A stretch of 64,000 bases of DNA from Hibiscus mutabilis (GCA_019671005.1 CM033745.1:1116001-1180000), one strand, 5' to 3'; shown: positions 13,640 to 25,420, counted from the first letter of the stretch. Numbers and translations are program-made. Notes: generated by a model not told the origin, from the letters alone.

Positions 13640-14484
13640 GGTAAATTGCACCATAAGTCATTTAATTATTTGTAAGATTAGAAATAAGTTATTTAATTTC
13701 AAAACTTACAAATGAATCACTCGATTAATTGATTGTTATGAATGAATCACTCGATTAGACAACTTTTTCTGATGTGGAATATTTTATTTATTAAAAGATA
13801 TTGGATTTCAAGAGTTACATTCAAGTCAAATAATTAATTGATTGTAACAATTATATCATGTGCTATCGCGTCAACAAATGTTAGTCGAATCTCAAATTTT
13901 ACTATAAGATTCACCTTAGACTCCTCGTTCAGTGCATCAGATTAATTTTTCGAAAATTCCTCTATGAAGTTATAATATATCCCTATAAATTTCAAAATTT
14001 TTAACATTAATCTACGTCCGTTTTGAGATATGTTATTTCTTTCATACTACTTCTTTACTGTTTGGATCATTGAATAGAGTTGTCTATCTCTAAGAAGCCT
14101 GAAATTTAAACTGAATTTTCTTTTTTATTTTCTTTTTAATTAATTAACTTATTTGTGACTTTATGAAGTTGAATGATATAATTATAATATTATTAATAAT
14201 TGGGTGACTCACCTATAATCTTACTAATAATTTTGATGTCAAGTGTAATCTATTCAATAAGAAAACCATTAAAAATGTTTTATAATATTGCTCTCTAACA
14301 TGCATATCGTTTATTGGATTTGTTTGTAACGATTGATTAATTGAGTGGCTAGTTTATAATTTTTAAAATTATGCGACTCGGTTGTAATTTTACTAAAATT
14401 GAATGACTTGTTTGTAATATTTTGAAAAAAAAAATAAATTTATAATCCTACTGATAATTAAGGGACTTGTGATATAATCTACAC
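13640..14484. mobile_element. Inverted-repeat (MITE-like) element, about 0.85 kb
   Basis: The left end (GGTAAATTGCACCATAAGTC, then TTTAATTATTTGTAAGATT) matches the reverse complement of the right end (GTGTAGATTATATCACAAGTC, then CCTTAATTATCAGTAGGATT), with mismatches. The interior is AT-rich and non-coding and contains a short direct repeat of AATGAATCACTCGATTA at about 13710–13760. The flanks share TATTTTTA/TTATTTTA-like bases, but no clean target-site duplication can be fixed. Confidence 0.55.
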
Positions 14485-15928
14485 TTATTTTATCTGCAAC
14501 GTTGCTTTTCGTGGGTGGGAGTTTGTGAAGAGATGCGACATTTTCTACTTTATATTCAATCACGCTCCATCCATCTCTCCAAGGCAGTTGGCCATTGCAC
14601 GATGCGGCTTATTTTGAACGGGATTTGAGGTGGAAATGACACGTGTAATGGTTGTATCTTAGATGAGCAGATTGATTTTCTTTGATGTTGATAATTGATG
14701 ATAAGCAGATTGATTGATTGATTGATGTGGATGGACGATGGTGATGGCTTGGGAGTGCGGAGCTACTGTGGGAATAATCTAGTTACTTTTTAGACGCGCA
14801 AGTAGATGGAGATTACGTATCAACATTCGAGTGCCCAATCCTTCTTTGACTCAAAGGTTTCTCTCCCTATTGTGGGAATAATTCTGTGATATTCAAGCAT
14901 CTAGTAAATTTTGTATTTAATTTTGAATAATGAATTTTACCTATTTTATTAGTTAAAATATTTTGTTTCCGTAAATGCCATAATTTTAAGGGTTAAACAT
15001 TTAGTTTGAAATTTATAGTTTAACAGTTTAGGTTTAGTTGTTCATAAGTTAGAGATTATAGTCTGAATTTAAAGTTTAAAGTTAGAATTTAAAGTTTATA
15101 GATTAAAACCTAAATTCCTAACATATTACCTCAAAAATTAAACTTTAACCACTTATTGTGGTTAAAATTTAAACTTTAACCTCTTATTGTGGTTAAAATT
15201 TAAACTTTAACCTCTGTATTCTAACCACAATCCTTAAATTTTAAACCCCTAAACCTAAACTCTTAAACTATAAACCCTAATCCATAAAATTAGAGCACTT
15301 GTGAAAATAAAATATTTTCACCATCGGTGTATGAGATATTTTATCTTAAATAAAAATCTAAAAAGATATCTATAATAATATTAATTAATGAATTAATTGG
15401 TATCTAAATGGGAAGTGTGAGACAATCCAGTTTTTTTGTTATATTTCTCCTCTTTGCCGAATGAATTAATAATTTAATAAATTGATACCTCGTTATATTA
15501 AGAGGTCTCACTTAATTTGGTTATCTCACAAGACCAAAACATTATATTTATCATGTTCAACACGTCAAACTTCAGATGCCTTGACCAATCTAATCAAACA
15601 CTTACCTCTGGCTTTCAGTTTCAGATGCCTCAAGACATATAACAGAATAACTCAGCTCTTGGGAAACCAAGAAAACATGACAAGATTAAAACAAATCCAA
15701 AACCACTTACTGATAAAATCAACTGCAAACAAAGGACACTCATTATGTAGCAAATGTGCAGGACCCATATCAACAAAATGGTCAAATATGTTTAGGAACA
15801 ACATTAACTTAAGAAGACGCTAGAAAGCAAAAAAAAAAAAGAAACAAGAAAAGAGCACGTTAAATACGACTTGCAAAAACAACAAAACCCACTTTCCCTC
15901 AAACAATCGTTCAAAAAGGTAATCTCTT
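14485..15928. other. Intergenic spacer with telomere-like words on both strands
   Basis: No gene seen. From about 14985 to 15060 the words read TTTAGTTTGAAATTTATAG, and from 15110 to 15290 they read CCTAAACCTAAACTCTTAAA and similar, i.e. the complementary sense. A 29-base unit ending in ACCTCTTATTGTGGTTAAAA repeats twice or three times at 15137–15215. The ORF at 15482–15823 (+) is antisense to the region just downstream of eIF4A and has no family features. Confidence 0.5.
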
Positions 15929-17500
15929 TCAAAGGAGATCCGCAACGTTTGATGGCAGTTCCTCAATGATCACGTTGTAGAACTTCTGGATGTCGAACAA
16001 CATTCTCTCGTCATCGTTCGTCACAAAGTTAATGGCCACACCTTTTCTCCCAAACCTTCCACTTCGTCCGATACGGTGGAGGTAGTTTTCAGGTTGAGTC
16101 GGCAGATCATAGTTTATAACAAGGGAGACTTGCTGCACATCAATACCACGAGCAAGGAGATCGGTAGTTATGAGAACACGAGATGAACCAGAGCGGAATT
16201 CTCGCATGATGATGTCACGAGTATTCTGGTCCATGTCTCCATGGGTGGCGGAAACTGTGTGGTCACGGCTACGCATCTTGTCAGTCAGCCAGTCAACCTT
16301 GCGCCTTGTGTTCACAAAGATGACACTCTGGGTGATTGCAAGGGTCTCATACAGATCACAGAGAGTTTCAAGCTTCCAGTCCTCCTTTTCAACATTCACA
16401 TAAAACTGCTTGATACCCTCAAGGGTGAGCTCATCACGCTTAACCAAAATTCTCACAGGTTTGTTCATGAACTTCCTAGTGATCTCAAGGGCTTCAGGTG
16501 GCATTGTAGCAGAAAAAACTCCAACCTGAATCTTAGCTGGCAGAAGTTGGAAGATATCGTAGATCTGACGGACATCAAAATTATCAGAGCACAAATATAA
16601 AAAATCAATCGTTTCGAAATTGAAAATCCTTTGAAGGGAGCATAAAAAATGAAATAACAAACCTGATCCTTAAAACCACGGGACAGCATTTCATCAGCCT
16701 CATCCAGGACAAACATCTTAATATAATCTGGGCGAAGTGACTGCCTCCTCAACATATCAAAGACACGACCGGGAGTGCCAACAACAACATGAACACCACT
16801 TTGAAGAATCCGCTGATCCTCGCGAACACTTGTGCCACCAACACAAGCGTGGACCTTAACACCAAGGTAATCACCAAGTGCTCGCATAACCTTCTCAATC
16901 TGTTGTGCCAACTCCCTAGTGGGTGCCAAAACCAGAGCCTGGCACTGGACGATACCATAATCAAGTTGCTGTAAAATTCCAGAGCAAAAAGTAGCTGTCT
17001 TCCCAGTTCCAGATTGTGCCTGCTGAATAACATCAATACCCTTGCAAAATGGAACAATACCTCGTTGCTGAATTGCAGAAGGCTTCTCAAAACCTTGGAA
17101 AATAATTTGGAAAGAGAATAAGAATCTAGAAGAAATTTGGCAAAAACAACCTGTAGAAAAAAAAATAGAGGCCCTAAAAGTGGCAGAGCACGTACCATAT
17201 GCATAGATACCCCTCAGAAGGTTCTCTTGAAGTCCCATAGCATCAAAACTATCATAAACTTCATCGTAACTTGTGAAAAAATCATCTCCATCAGTTTGGA
17301 GCCTGTGCCATTTGAATTTTAACCAGAAATAAGAATCAGCTACTAGTAAACCAAATAGCAATCCCCCTCGCTTTAAATGGAAAAATATATGCAAAGAGCG
17401 GATAGTATGCAATCCATAAACTAGAAACTTACAACTCGGTCATTTTTTGATCATATTGGCGAGCATCAAATTGAGATCCTTCCGGTGCCAAACCTGCCAT
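15929..17500 (-). CDS. EIF4A: Eukaryotic initiation factor 4A (DEAD-box RNA helicase)
   Basis: eIF4A is the ATP-dependent RNA helicase of the cap-binding eIF4F complex and unwinds mRNA leaders in the cytosol. Coding exons on the minus strand: 17433–17500, 17196–17302, 16663–17093 and 15929–16564, in phase, giving 413 residues, the standard plant length. Motifs: Q motif FEKPSAIQQ from residue 60, Walker A AQSGTGKT 84–91, PTRELA, GTPGR, DEAD 189–192, SAT 220–222, ARGID and HRIGRSGR 365–372. The protein ends ELPSNVADLL, as in plant eIF4A. The start (MAGLAPEGSQFDAR) is at 17500, three bases after a leader-intron acceptor. All splice sites are GT–AG. Confidence 0.97.
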
Positions 17501-18720
17501 GACTGCAGAGGGGAGAAAGAATAAACTTATAAGTTCATACGATCATCCGAATCAAGATCAAAGCTTTTAGATTAAAATATACAACAGGTTACTGATAAAT
17601 TTAGTTAAGCAAGATCCAGATAAAATCACTATGCAGTTAGATAGATAATAAGTACACTTTCTTTGTTAACTATACATATGTTCTGACATATAAACGAGTC
17701 AGAAGGGTTTTGTAAAGAAAGTGGTGTTAGGAAATACTAATTTTAGAGCCGTTGTCTAACTAAATTCCATTTAAACAGTGACAACATATACACCTTTCAA
17801 CTCAGATCACAAATACCACATTTGTTAAAAATCAGCCACAAAATTACATCAACCAGTAGCATTAAAACTGAACTATCATCAGGCATGTAGCATCATAAAT
17901 CCATAACGTTTGTGTTTTTCCTTTACACTAATCAACTCACTCAACTAATTGTAATATATCAAACCCAAAGCTGGAAGTTACACTGTTAATTGCTAAGATC
18001 TGTTTACAATAAGAAAACAAAGCAAAGGCTTTTATAATAAGAAGTTCCGATAACAAGAACCTTTCAAAATTCCTAATCTTTGGAATCTAAAATACAAATA
18101 AGAACTATTTTCCCTTCTTCCCTCTTATATATCCAACAATAGCTTTACTTTTCTTTTCTTTTCAGGAACAAATTTAGCAGAAAAGATTATAAATTGTTAA
18201 TTTTTCAAATCTCGAACAAGGAAAAAGAACCAACTTTTCAAGGGAAACGGAGCCCAAAAATAATCTACATGAACTAATTAATCTCAAAAACAAAACCACG
18301 AAAAACATACAAGTAAAACAGATCAAACCCAGATCCCAAACAGTAAAACTAAATCCAATTAACATCAAAAACACATCCAACAAAAAGAAACTAAAACAGC
18401 AAACAGCAGGAAATCAATCAATCAAAAGTAGAACACCCGAAGGAATGAAAATAGGAAGAGAGAGCAACCTTGAAGCTGATGAAAAGAGCAGAGAGCAATT
18501 GAGAAAAAGAAAAGGAAAGAGTGGAATAGGGGTGGGAAAGTGGGTGAGTGGAAAAGGGGGTAGTTTTATGAGAGCCTTTTTCGGTTGATATTTAGAGGGA
18601 GATAGGATTTTCCCAAACTCCTCGGATATGCGCCGTGGAGTTTTGAGAGCAAAACCTAAAGAGGGAAGAGAGTGTTATAGCAAACGCAAAGAAATCCAGC
18701 CAACATAGAACGTTTCAGTG
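17501..18720 (-). promoter_or_regulatory. eIF4A leader intron, leader exon and promoter region
   Basis: On the minus strand the acceptor CTGCAG ends at 17503, two bases before the ATG. A matching donor CAAG|GTTGCTCT lies at 18468, so a leader intron of about 966 bases is inferred. The leader exon would begin somewhere in 18470–18700, which is purine-rich on the plus strand (pyrimidine-rich in the sense direction). Long 5' UTR introns are common in plant eIF4A genes and often raise expression. The exact transcription start is not visible. Confidence 0.6.
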
Positions 18721-19609
18721 TCGTTTTTCTGGTAGGTTTTAAATAGTAAATGAAAAGTATTTGTGTAAATTATATTATTTTTACAATAGGATTTAAAGTT
18801 TTTTTTAAGAAATTTAATTGTTTAATATTTTATGTCATTAATTTAAATTTTTTTACTATAATAAATATAATTTGATTATTTAATTAAAATATGACACGTA
18901 ATATATGATTTGATTTATATTTTTATTAAAAATATTTAATTGTGACACGTGATTTAATTTTATTTAACCTTTGAAATTAGAATAGTTTTTATATAACTTA
19001 AATTTTTTAACGTATTACGTAACTTGATTTTTTTGTCATTTGAAACCATCACTGATCTAAATTTTTTAACAAGGAGTCATTAATTTTTATTTAACATTTA
19101 TTTTTATTGATGAAACCGTCATTGGGCATTAGAATACTAATACTGGAGTTTACAGTGTTGATGTAATAGTCCATGCACAAAATAATGATGTGATAAGTGA
19201 ACTTAATTAATTCTTTAACCGAACCTAATTGATTTTTATATATAAAAAAAACTAAGCATAGTCAAATAATTATAAAAATTTTGAGGATTTGTTTAATTTT
19301 TAGACAAACTTAAAAAACTTAATAAATTTAAACATATAAAAATATTAAAAATTTACTAAAAATAAAAAAAACACTATTAAAACTTTCAAATAATTAAATA
19401 AAATTAAAATATATCTCAAACTATTAAATGATACAAAAATTACTACAAAATCAAACTTTTATATTGTATAAAAAATTGAAAATTTTAAAATTTAAAATTG
19501 TCTCTCCTCGGCTTAAGTCTATTGTTATTCCTTTGATTATTCACACTTTAAGGATAAAAGTTAGTTTGTTTTATATAGTTGTTAGGTTAACAATTAAGGT
19601 TTTTCTGAC

Positions 19610-19840
19610 GTGAGACGCTTTAAAATGAATCTAAAAAGAGACGCAACTGAAATTCTTAAAAAAATTGTAAGAATTTTGGTATCGATTTTTCGGTATATAT
19701 CAAAATTCTTACACTTTCGAAATTTTTACATTTTTTGTAAGAAATTCGGTGTATACTAAAAAATTCGATACTGAAATTCTTACAATTTTTGTAAAAATTT
19801 CGGTTGTGACTTATTTTAGCCTCATTTTAAGGCGCCTCAC
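19610..19840. mobile_element. Foldback (hairpin) element, about 230 bp
   Basis: The left arm begins GTGAGACGCTTTAAAATGA and the right arm ends TCATTTTAAGGCGCCTCAC, its imperfect reverse complement. Pairing continues inward through TGAAATTCTTA..AATTGTAAGAAT, matching AATTCTTACAATTTTTGTAAAAATTTC on the right, to a turn near 19728–19735. The arms are about 110 bases each with almost no loop. No coding capacity. A MITE or solo foldback is the likely nature. Confidence 0.65.
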
Positions 19841-20214
19841 TCTAGAACTTCCTAAAATTGAACAAAATTATTAGAATGAAGAGAACAAATAAGAATGCTT
19901 TTACAAGCGAAAAAATTATTCTACAGGGGAAGAAATTAGAATCCAGAATTTAAAACTCCCATAACTTTTACCTTTATTAGCAATAACCTATAACTGGGGT
20001 TTGAGTCGATTTCTACTACTGTTTTATTTTTTTTTTAATTCAATACGTAATCTTTAAAGTTTCTGCACCACGTTCACTGTTTCGGCTTTTGTTAGTGGAA
20101 TTTGATTAGTCAAGTAACAATGGACATTTCTTCTAAACCAAGAAAGCAAATGAAAAGACCAAATATGACTTCTCCTCTCCACTCACCATACCTATCTCAT
20201 CGATTTAGATTTGA

Positions 20215-20455
20215 GTAAAACTTTGATACACAAGTTGTGTAAAATTAATTTTGCATAAGCATGTGTATTTATACTATAAAAATTCAAATTTTAAATTTCT
20301 ATCCCTAACTCTAAAAACCTAAACTTTAAACCATATAAACACTAACCTTAAATTCTAAACCATACAACCTAAATCTCTAAATTTTAAACTAAAATCGTAA
20401 TCTTTAAAACTAAAAAGTACGTGTAAACTTGTATTAAACTTTTTTCCTTTAAATT
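20215..20455. repeat. Dispersed repeat with telomere-like core, copy 1
   Basis: The left end reads TTTGATACACAAGTTGTGTA followed by AAATTAATTTTGCATAAGCATG. The core is CCTAAACTTTAAACC-type words. The right end reads AAGTACGTGTAAACTTGTAT then TAAACTT. The same architecture occurs at about 28075–28330, 33345–33600 and 51270–51480, so this looks like one repeat family with degenerate inverted ends. Confidence 0.5.
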
Positions 20456-21046
20456 TCATTTATTCTTGCCGACGACATTTGTTTATTTATTTATTCTATC
20501 TCAATGATTGAGTTTTGGAGTTTCTGGACTTAAAATGCCATTAAATGGGCTAAATCGAGCCCAAATATCACCAACTCAAAGCCCATCAGCTCGGCAAATG
20601 AGCCTAGAGCGATAGACTCAATAATTCTTAATACAATTGGTAAGCAACTTAATATCCCTTAAAAATATGTAAAAAAATTCGCCGAAAGATACAACATGAG
20701 TAGATCCGAATTAATCCAAGCTTGAAAAACTGGGAGGCAACAAAAAAATTAATTGAAAAGAAAAAGAAAAAGGAGAGAGAGACCAAAATAGTTGTATAGC
20801 ATAGAAAACAGGGTTGATGACAGAACAAGAAATAATCTCATGCATAGAAATTAGAAAACCCGAAACTGCAATCAATGTTGAGACCTGTCTATTTCAAGCT
20901 CCAAGATCCATTGCCTATAACTACCGAGCAAAATAAAACTCACAAAAAAACATGTGTTTTGAATGGCAACATATGATCTAAAACACTAACCAACGGCAAA
21001 CTTTTTCACAAAAATGTTCCATTGATTTGTAGCAGAAAAGGCATAC

Positions 21047-22351
21047 CTAAAGGAGTACAAGACCAAGCTCGGATGGTTTCAGTGTATGCCGTATCCTATA
21101 GTTGTAAAGATAATAGTGAAGATTTCCATCACCTGGCCCATATTTCAGTTCCTTCAGAAAAGATCCATTATGCATCACATCCAATGCATTGAACACATCG
21201 AAGTCCTTCTGTTTTGTCACAATAAGAGCATCATTCATCAATTGAAGCAAAGGGGTCTTTGTAGAAACGTTATAATATGAATATGCTGCCTTCAAAGTCG
21301 AATAATTATGGTTTCCGAGGATCGATGAGGGAAGTGTGCAGAAGCTGCAGAAATCAGTTATCTCATGGGTTTCAGGGCTTTCAACAACGTAACTGTCAAC
21401 AACACCCTCGGTAGGAAGAAGCCAATGCTCAACATCATGTTCATTGAAATGAGGTGCAACCACAAATTAGCTCAAATAATTACTGAGTAGACGTGTAACT
21501 GCAGGAACATCGTGAAGCCCCATTTCCCTGAACCCTGGTGTGGCTGTTGATTCGGGTAACTTGTAAAGCTTAATTGTCCGACTCATTGTCATCCTTGGAC
21601 CAAGTCTAGAAAACCCAACTTCAATCAACTTCTTTGGGTTCAAGGATCTATGCCAATATTGACAAGAAGTTATCGGTGTCGGAATAACAATTCCAGCTGT
21701 ATACGCTGCTTGCCATATATTCTCCAAGTGAACCCTCCTCGTAACCTCTTTAATCATGACCGGAGCAAGCCTTTTTGACCTGAGCTTCTTATGAACACAT
21801 AGAAAATTAATCTCTGCCATGGTAACAATGTCATCCTGGACCCGGATTCTTGCTGGAACACCTGTAATGAAAGCAACTAACTTCCTGGAACTTTTAACAC
21901 GGACACCAATGTGCCAGCTCTTGAAATAACCAGGAGGACGGAGTGCCCAGCGTAGGAACTCCTTTGAATAGTTAAACCTAAACATATTCTCATCATCCTC
22001 AACATAGTTATTAGCCAGAAGTTTATAAACCTCGGTGCACATCTCATTGGAGTCAATATCACAAGTGATCCATTCATACATGGTTGGAAGATTGTATGGT
22101 TCCTGCTTGACTTCAGATAAAGGTGTTGGAGCTTCAATAGGGCCCTCAGGCAAACTAGTGTCTCCCAGGTCTTTGAATTGCCCAACAGGCTGAGATTCCC
22201 AAAACTTGTGTCTCTTCTCGAGGCCAACGGACTCTTGAACTTTTCGAGCTAGCGCATCAAGTGAGAGCTCACTCTCAGGAGGTGCATTTCCATTGGGATC
22301 ATGGTTCGGGGTTTCTTCAGGTGGACCAGAAGATTTGTTGCTATCAACCAT
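21047..22351 (-). pseudogene. NMT1: N-myristoyltransferase 1 gene interrupted by one in-frame stop
   Basis: NMT transfers myristate from myristoyl-CoA to N-terminal glycine of nascent proteins in the cytosol. The reading frame runs from ATG 22351 through conserved blocks (YEWITCDID, FRFNYSKEFLRWAL, AEINFLCVHKKLRSKRLAP, YWHRSLNPKKL) to NYLS at residue 294. Then TAA at 21467–21469 replaces the codon that encodes Gln in Arabidopsis NMT1. Directly after it, in the same frame, the rest of the enzyme continues undamaged (DVEHWLLP, DFCSFCTLPS, AYSYYN, FDVFNALDVMHN) and ends GLVLL at 21047. The total is 434 codons plus the terminal stop, equal to the family length. NMT uses its C-terminal carboxylate in catalysis, so the truncated product should be inactive. 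The lesion is either real or a base-call error. The coding part is intronless, with a leader intron upstream. Confidence 0.85.
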
Positions 22352-22990
22352 TCTAATGCAGCCTGAAAGGTGCCGAAATTTACATTTGTTTCTCTTTTAT
22401 GAAGAAAAATAATGATGATTGATTAAATTTCTTTGTTGTTGCATAATATTAATTGGTAGTCAACTTGAAAATCATGTACAAAACAGGGACCTTAACTATT
22501 ACACAACCAAGAAAAACCAATCAAATTCTTCGAATTTTCTATAGCGCCAAACAAAGGATAATCAATCTTATTAAAAACACATTGAAGAATAAAATTTCCA
22601 GTCTTATCCTCTTTATGTTCCCCTTTCTAAGCAACCAAACCAATGGGACAAAAAGATGGAAAATCCAATAATAGTAAGTGAACAATGGACAGTGAAGATA
22701 AATGAAGAACAGTTTTGTTTTCTTTGGCGTTTATTTCTCGTCAACCAAAAACGGGCTGGAAAGGAAAAACATGCAAATCCAGATAACCAAACAGAAATTA
22801 AATGGCTAACCGGTATTGTAAAAATGAATAAGATGGAAAATTTACCTAAAAATTTTCTGGGAATAAGTAAAGCGGAGATCTAACAGAACTGAAGCATTGG
22901 GAATTTGGAAATGATAGAAGAAAGCGTGTAAACGGAGCGACAATCTTCCTAGTCTAATATTTTATTAAGAATTTAAGGAGAAAATTTCTA
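22352..22990 (-). promoter_or_regulatory. NMT1 leader intron and leader exon
   Basis: On the minus strand the acceptor ACCTTTCAG ends at 22363, and a donor TTTTTAG|GTAAATTT is at 22845. This gives a leader intron of about 483 bases, with a leader exon from 22846 to perhaps 22930. The block is duplicated at 25741–26205 plus 27815–28045, with acceptor and donor both recognisable there. That conservation supports the splice assignment. Confidence 0.55.
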
Positions 22991-23888
22991 AGCGTTGATT
23001 GACAAATTTTTATATGTAAATTTAATCGGTAAAAAATAATGTTATACTCAAATTTTTATATGTAAATTTAATCGGTAAAAAATCAATGATTAAAGATAAA
23101 TCCAAATCTAAAACTTATAGGGGAGTACGGACATGTCTTAATTACTGAATTAAATGTTATACTCAAAATTTGATTGACGAATTTTTATATGTAAATTTAA
23201 TCGTAGTTAATGTACTAATAATTTTTTTAAATTTAAAAAAAATGAGTTTAAAGAGGTTCAAAACTAAAAATACATAAGATTTAAACATTATTGAAAAAAA
23301 TTATATATAGGTTAAATTGTATTTGATGTTAAAGTTTTATATTTTAAAACTAAACTTAATATTTTTTTCTTTTCATTTTTTGTTTCATAGTTACATATAT
23401 AATAATTGAATTAAGTTTTTTAAATTTGTTCTTAATTTTAAAACTTTATATTTATATAATAAATATAATTTTTTAGCTTTAAAAATCATGAAATGTTAAT
23501 TTTAGAAAATAGTTTGTTAGATTTCAATATCAGTACTCAATCTTTTCGTTTTTCCAAAACATTTGTATTTAGCCTATATATCTACACATATTTGAACATG
23601 AATATCAAGTAGATTTATATTTTATATGCGGTTAGTGTATAAATCAACACATTAATAGTACACATCATTAAAAACACTTGAAAACAAATATAAATAATTG
23701 AACTTTTTAATCGTTAATTAACTTTGTTTTCAATGTAAAAATTTATACACACATGTACAATATAACTCGTACAATCTCAAAATATAAATCTATATAGAAT
23801 ATGATCTCTTACCTACGTAAAACTAAATTTAAAAATAAATAAAATAAATGTACCCGTACCATATACACATTGCAATGCCTTGGGATGA
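22991..23888. other. AT-rich spacer of the first duplication unit
   Basis: No gene seen. The phrase TTTTTATATGTAAATTTAAT is repeated near 23008, 23053 and 23183. From about 23780 (TATAGAATATGATCTCTTA) the sequence is alignable with 28735 onward, marking the downstream flank of the TRB-like gene in the tandem copy. Confidence 0.5.
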
Positions 23889-23905
23889 GGCTAAAAGAGT
23901 ATATT

Positions 23906-24136
23906 TTTTCCGCTAATACTGAAGCCAAGAACACAGAAAAACTAGGCTATTCCCGACATGTCCATCATGGCTGCAACAGTCTCCACAGGCGGGTTGTCAA
24001 AATTGATGCCTCCAATTGGAACTCCACGGCATATCCGAGCCAAGCTATCTGCCACTCCATTAGCTGCACGGCAAACATGGCGAACAACTTCCCATTCAAG
24101 AGTGAGCAAAGATCGTATATCAATGACAAGAGCATG
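23906..24136 (-). mobile_element. 5'-truncated LINE tail (RNase H-like RVT_3 end) with 17-bp target-site duplication
   Basis: On the minus strand this translates into the end of a plant LINE RNase H-like domain (WEVVRHVCRAANGVADSLAR, then PPVETVAAMMDMSGIA and a stop), followed by about 30 bases of 3' UTR and a short A-run. The 17-base word GGCTAAAAGAGTATATT flanks it at 23889–23905 and 24137–24153. The paralogous site near 28890 lacks the insert. A truncated 5' end, a 3' A-run and a long target-site duplication are what target-primed reverse transcription leaves. Confidence 0.85.
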
Positions 24137-24153
24137 GCTAAAAGAGTATATTC

Positions 24154-25420
24154 ATTGTTATGATTCTAAAATGTACATTCCCCTAAACTCAATGTTGCTT
24201 CCAAAGTTGAAACTGGTTCCCACTCTCATTAGAACGATATAATTGTACGATAAAACATTGCAATATACTCTAACTACATGATTCATCAGGGATCTCGAAT
24301 GGTCATAAATGCATTTCAATGCCGATGCATTGATTCGTTCAACAAGATCAATGGATTCACAATTCACATACATACAAAGATTCCAAAAAATTATAAAAGA
24401 AAAGAAAGACAACTATCACTTACATCCTAGGAAGCTAAGATTCGAGACAAAAGAACAGCTTCGGCTTGCGAACCTGCACCGACATGAAAAAGAAAAATTA
24501 TAATTAGGTTCCCTGGTATGAGGAAAAATGCACATGCACAAGAAAGAGTAGGAATATGCAGCTTCTCATACATTGGTCATAGATTTATTTCACTAGCTGA
24601 AGAAATGAATCTGTATCTTCTGCCATTTTGGAAACACTCTCGGCCTCCTTAGCGGCCAAAAACAATTCATTTTCGGCTTCAGCAACTTCATAGGAGGCTG
24701 TGAAAAAGGCACTTTTACTTGAAGATAAATATACAAACCTATTCTAGGATTCAGCTATTCCATAAGAGGGAGAAATATAAAAAACGTAACGATTTAATTA
24801 AAGGTATCTTGAAAAAGGCACTCTCTTTCCGTTTATGTCTCTACTGCTAATTCTAATTCTAACAATCTCCTTTACATCACCAAAACGGTCCTCCACAGAT
24901 CGCGAAACTCCCCTGTACAATCGACCATTCCTCTCCAACCAGATAGAGTAAATCACAATTATCCAAAAATAAATTAACACGATATACATGGTGTAACCTT
25001 GCTCTAAATTGTGACGCACAATTTGCTCGCTAGTATTTAGATTCTGCAACTACCTGAGCATAAGATACACATGAGTTGAAGCTAAAAAGAGGAAAGAAAA
25101 TGAAGAAACAAGATCAATCTCACCTAAATGTAGCTTACAATTGCAGTTATATCAGATCCATTTGTATCTTTAATAGTTGAAAGGGCTTCAAAAATCATTG
25201 TGTTATACCCTGTAAAATGGAAATAAAAAAAAATAAGAGAAGTAGCATCAAGTAACTAATGGAGAAGGGAACATAACATATTTATCAAGATTCAAGCTAC
25301 ATTAACACAAAGCAAAATTAACTCTCTGCAACTCTAGAAATAAATGGATGAAACTATAGTATAATATAATATGGAGTTCCAATAAACATAAAAGTTAAGA
25401 CAGTGCAAATATCGACTTAA
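24154..25420 (-). pseudogene. TRB4/5-like fragment (3' half), duplicate of the gene at 29–32 kb
   Basis: Aligned by eye with 28910–31040. It retains a last-exon copy (about 24440–24477) with the ancestral stop changed to a sense codon, an exon 5 copy (about 24575–24700) and an exon 3 copy (about 25123–25205). Exon 4 is deleted: at about 24700 the sequence jumps from exon 5 into the equivalent of 30355 (intron 3). Exons 1 and 2 are absent, because at about 25420 it joins NMT1-related sequence. It cannot encode a TRB protein. Confidence 0.8.
24832..25015 (-). mobile_element. LINE-derived zf-RVT C-terminal fragment
   Basis: The minus-strand reading frame contains IYSIWLERNGRLYRGVSRSV followed by EDRFGDVKEIVRIRISS. 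This is the W.ERN.R.F-type tail after the zf-RVT zinc finger of plant non-LTR retrotransposons. The paralogous interval at about 30490–30660 contains unrelated sequence instead, so this fragment replaced or displaced part of the TRB-like intron. No target-site duplication was found. Confidence 0.6.

Larger units (their letters stand above)
18721..21046. other. AT-rich intergenic DNA
   Basis: No gene seen. It contains a foldback element at 19610–19840 and a dispersed-repeat copy at about 20215–20455, both listed separately. The last few hundred bases probably include the 3' flank of NMT1. Confidence 0.55.

Noticed and set aside
15482..15823. 113-codon plus-strand ORF beside eIF4A
   Set aside because: Antisense to the eIF4A 3' flank, no homology recognised, composition of non-coding DNA.
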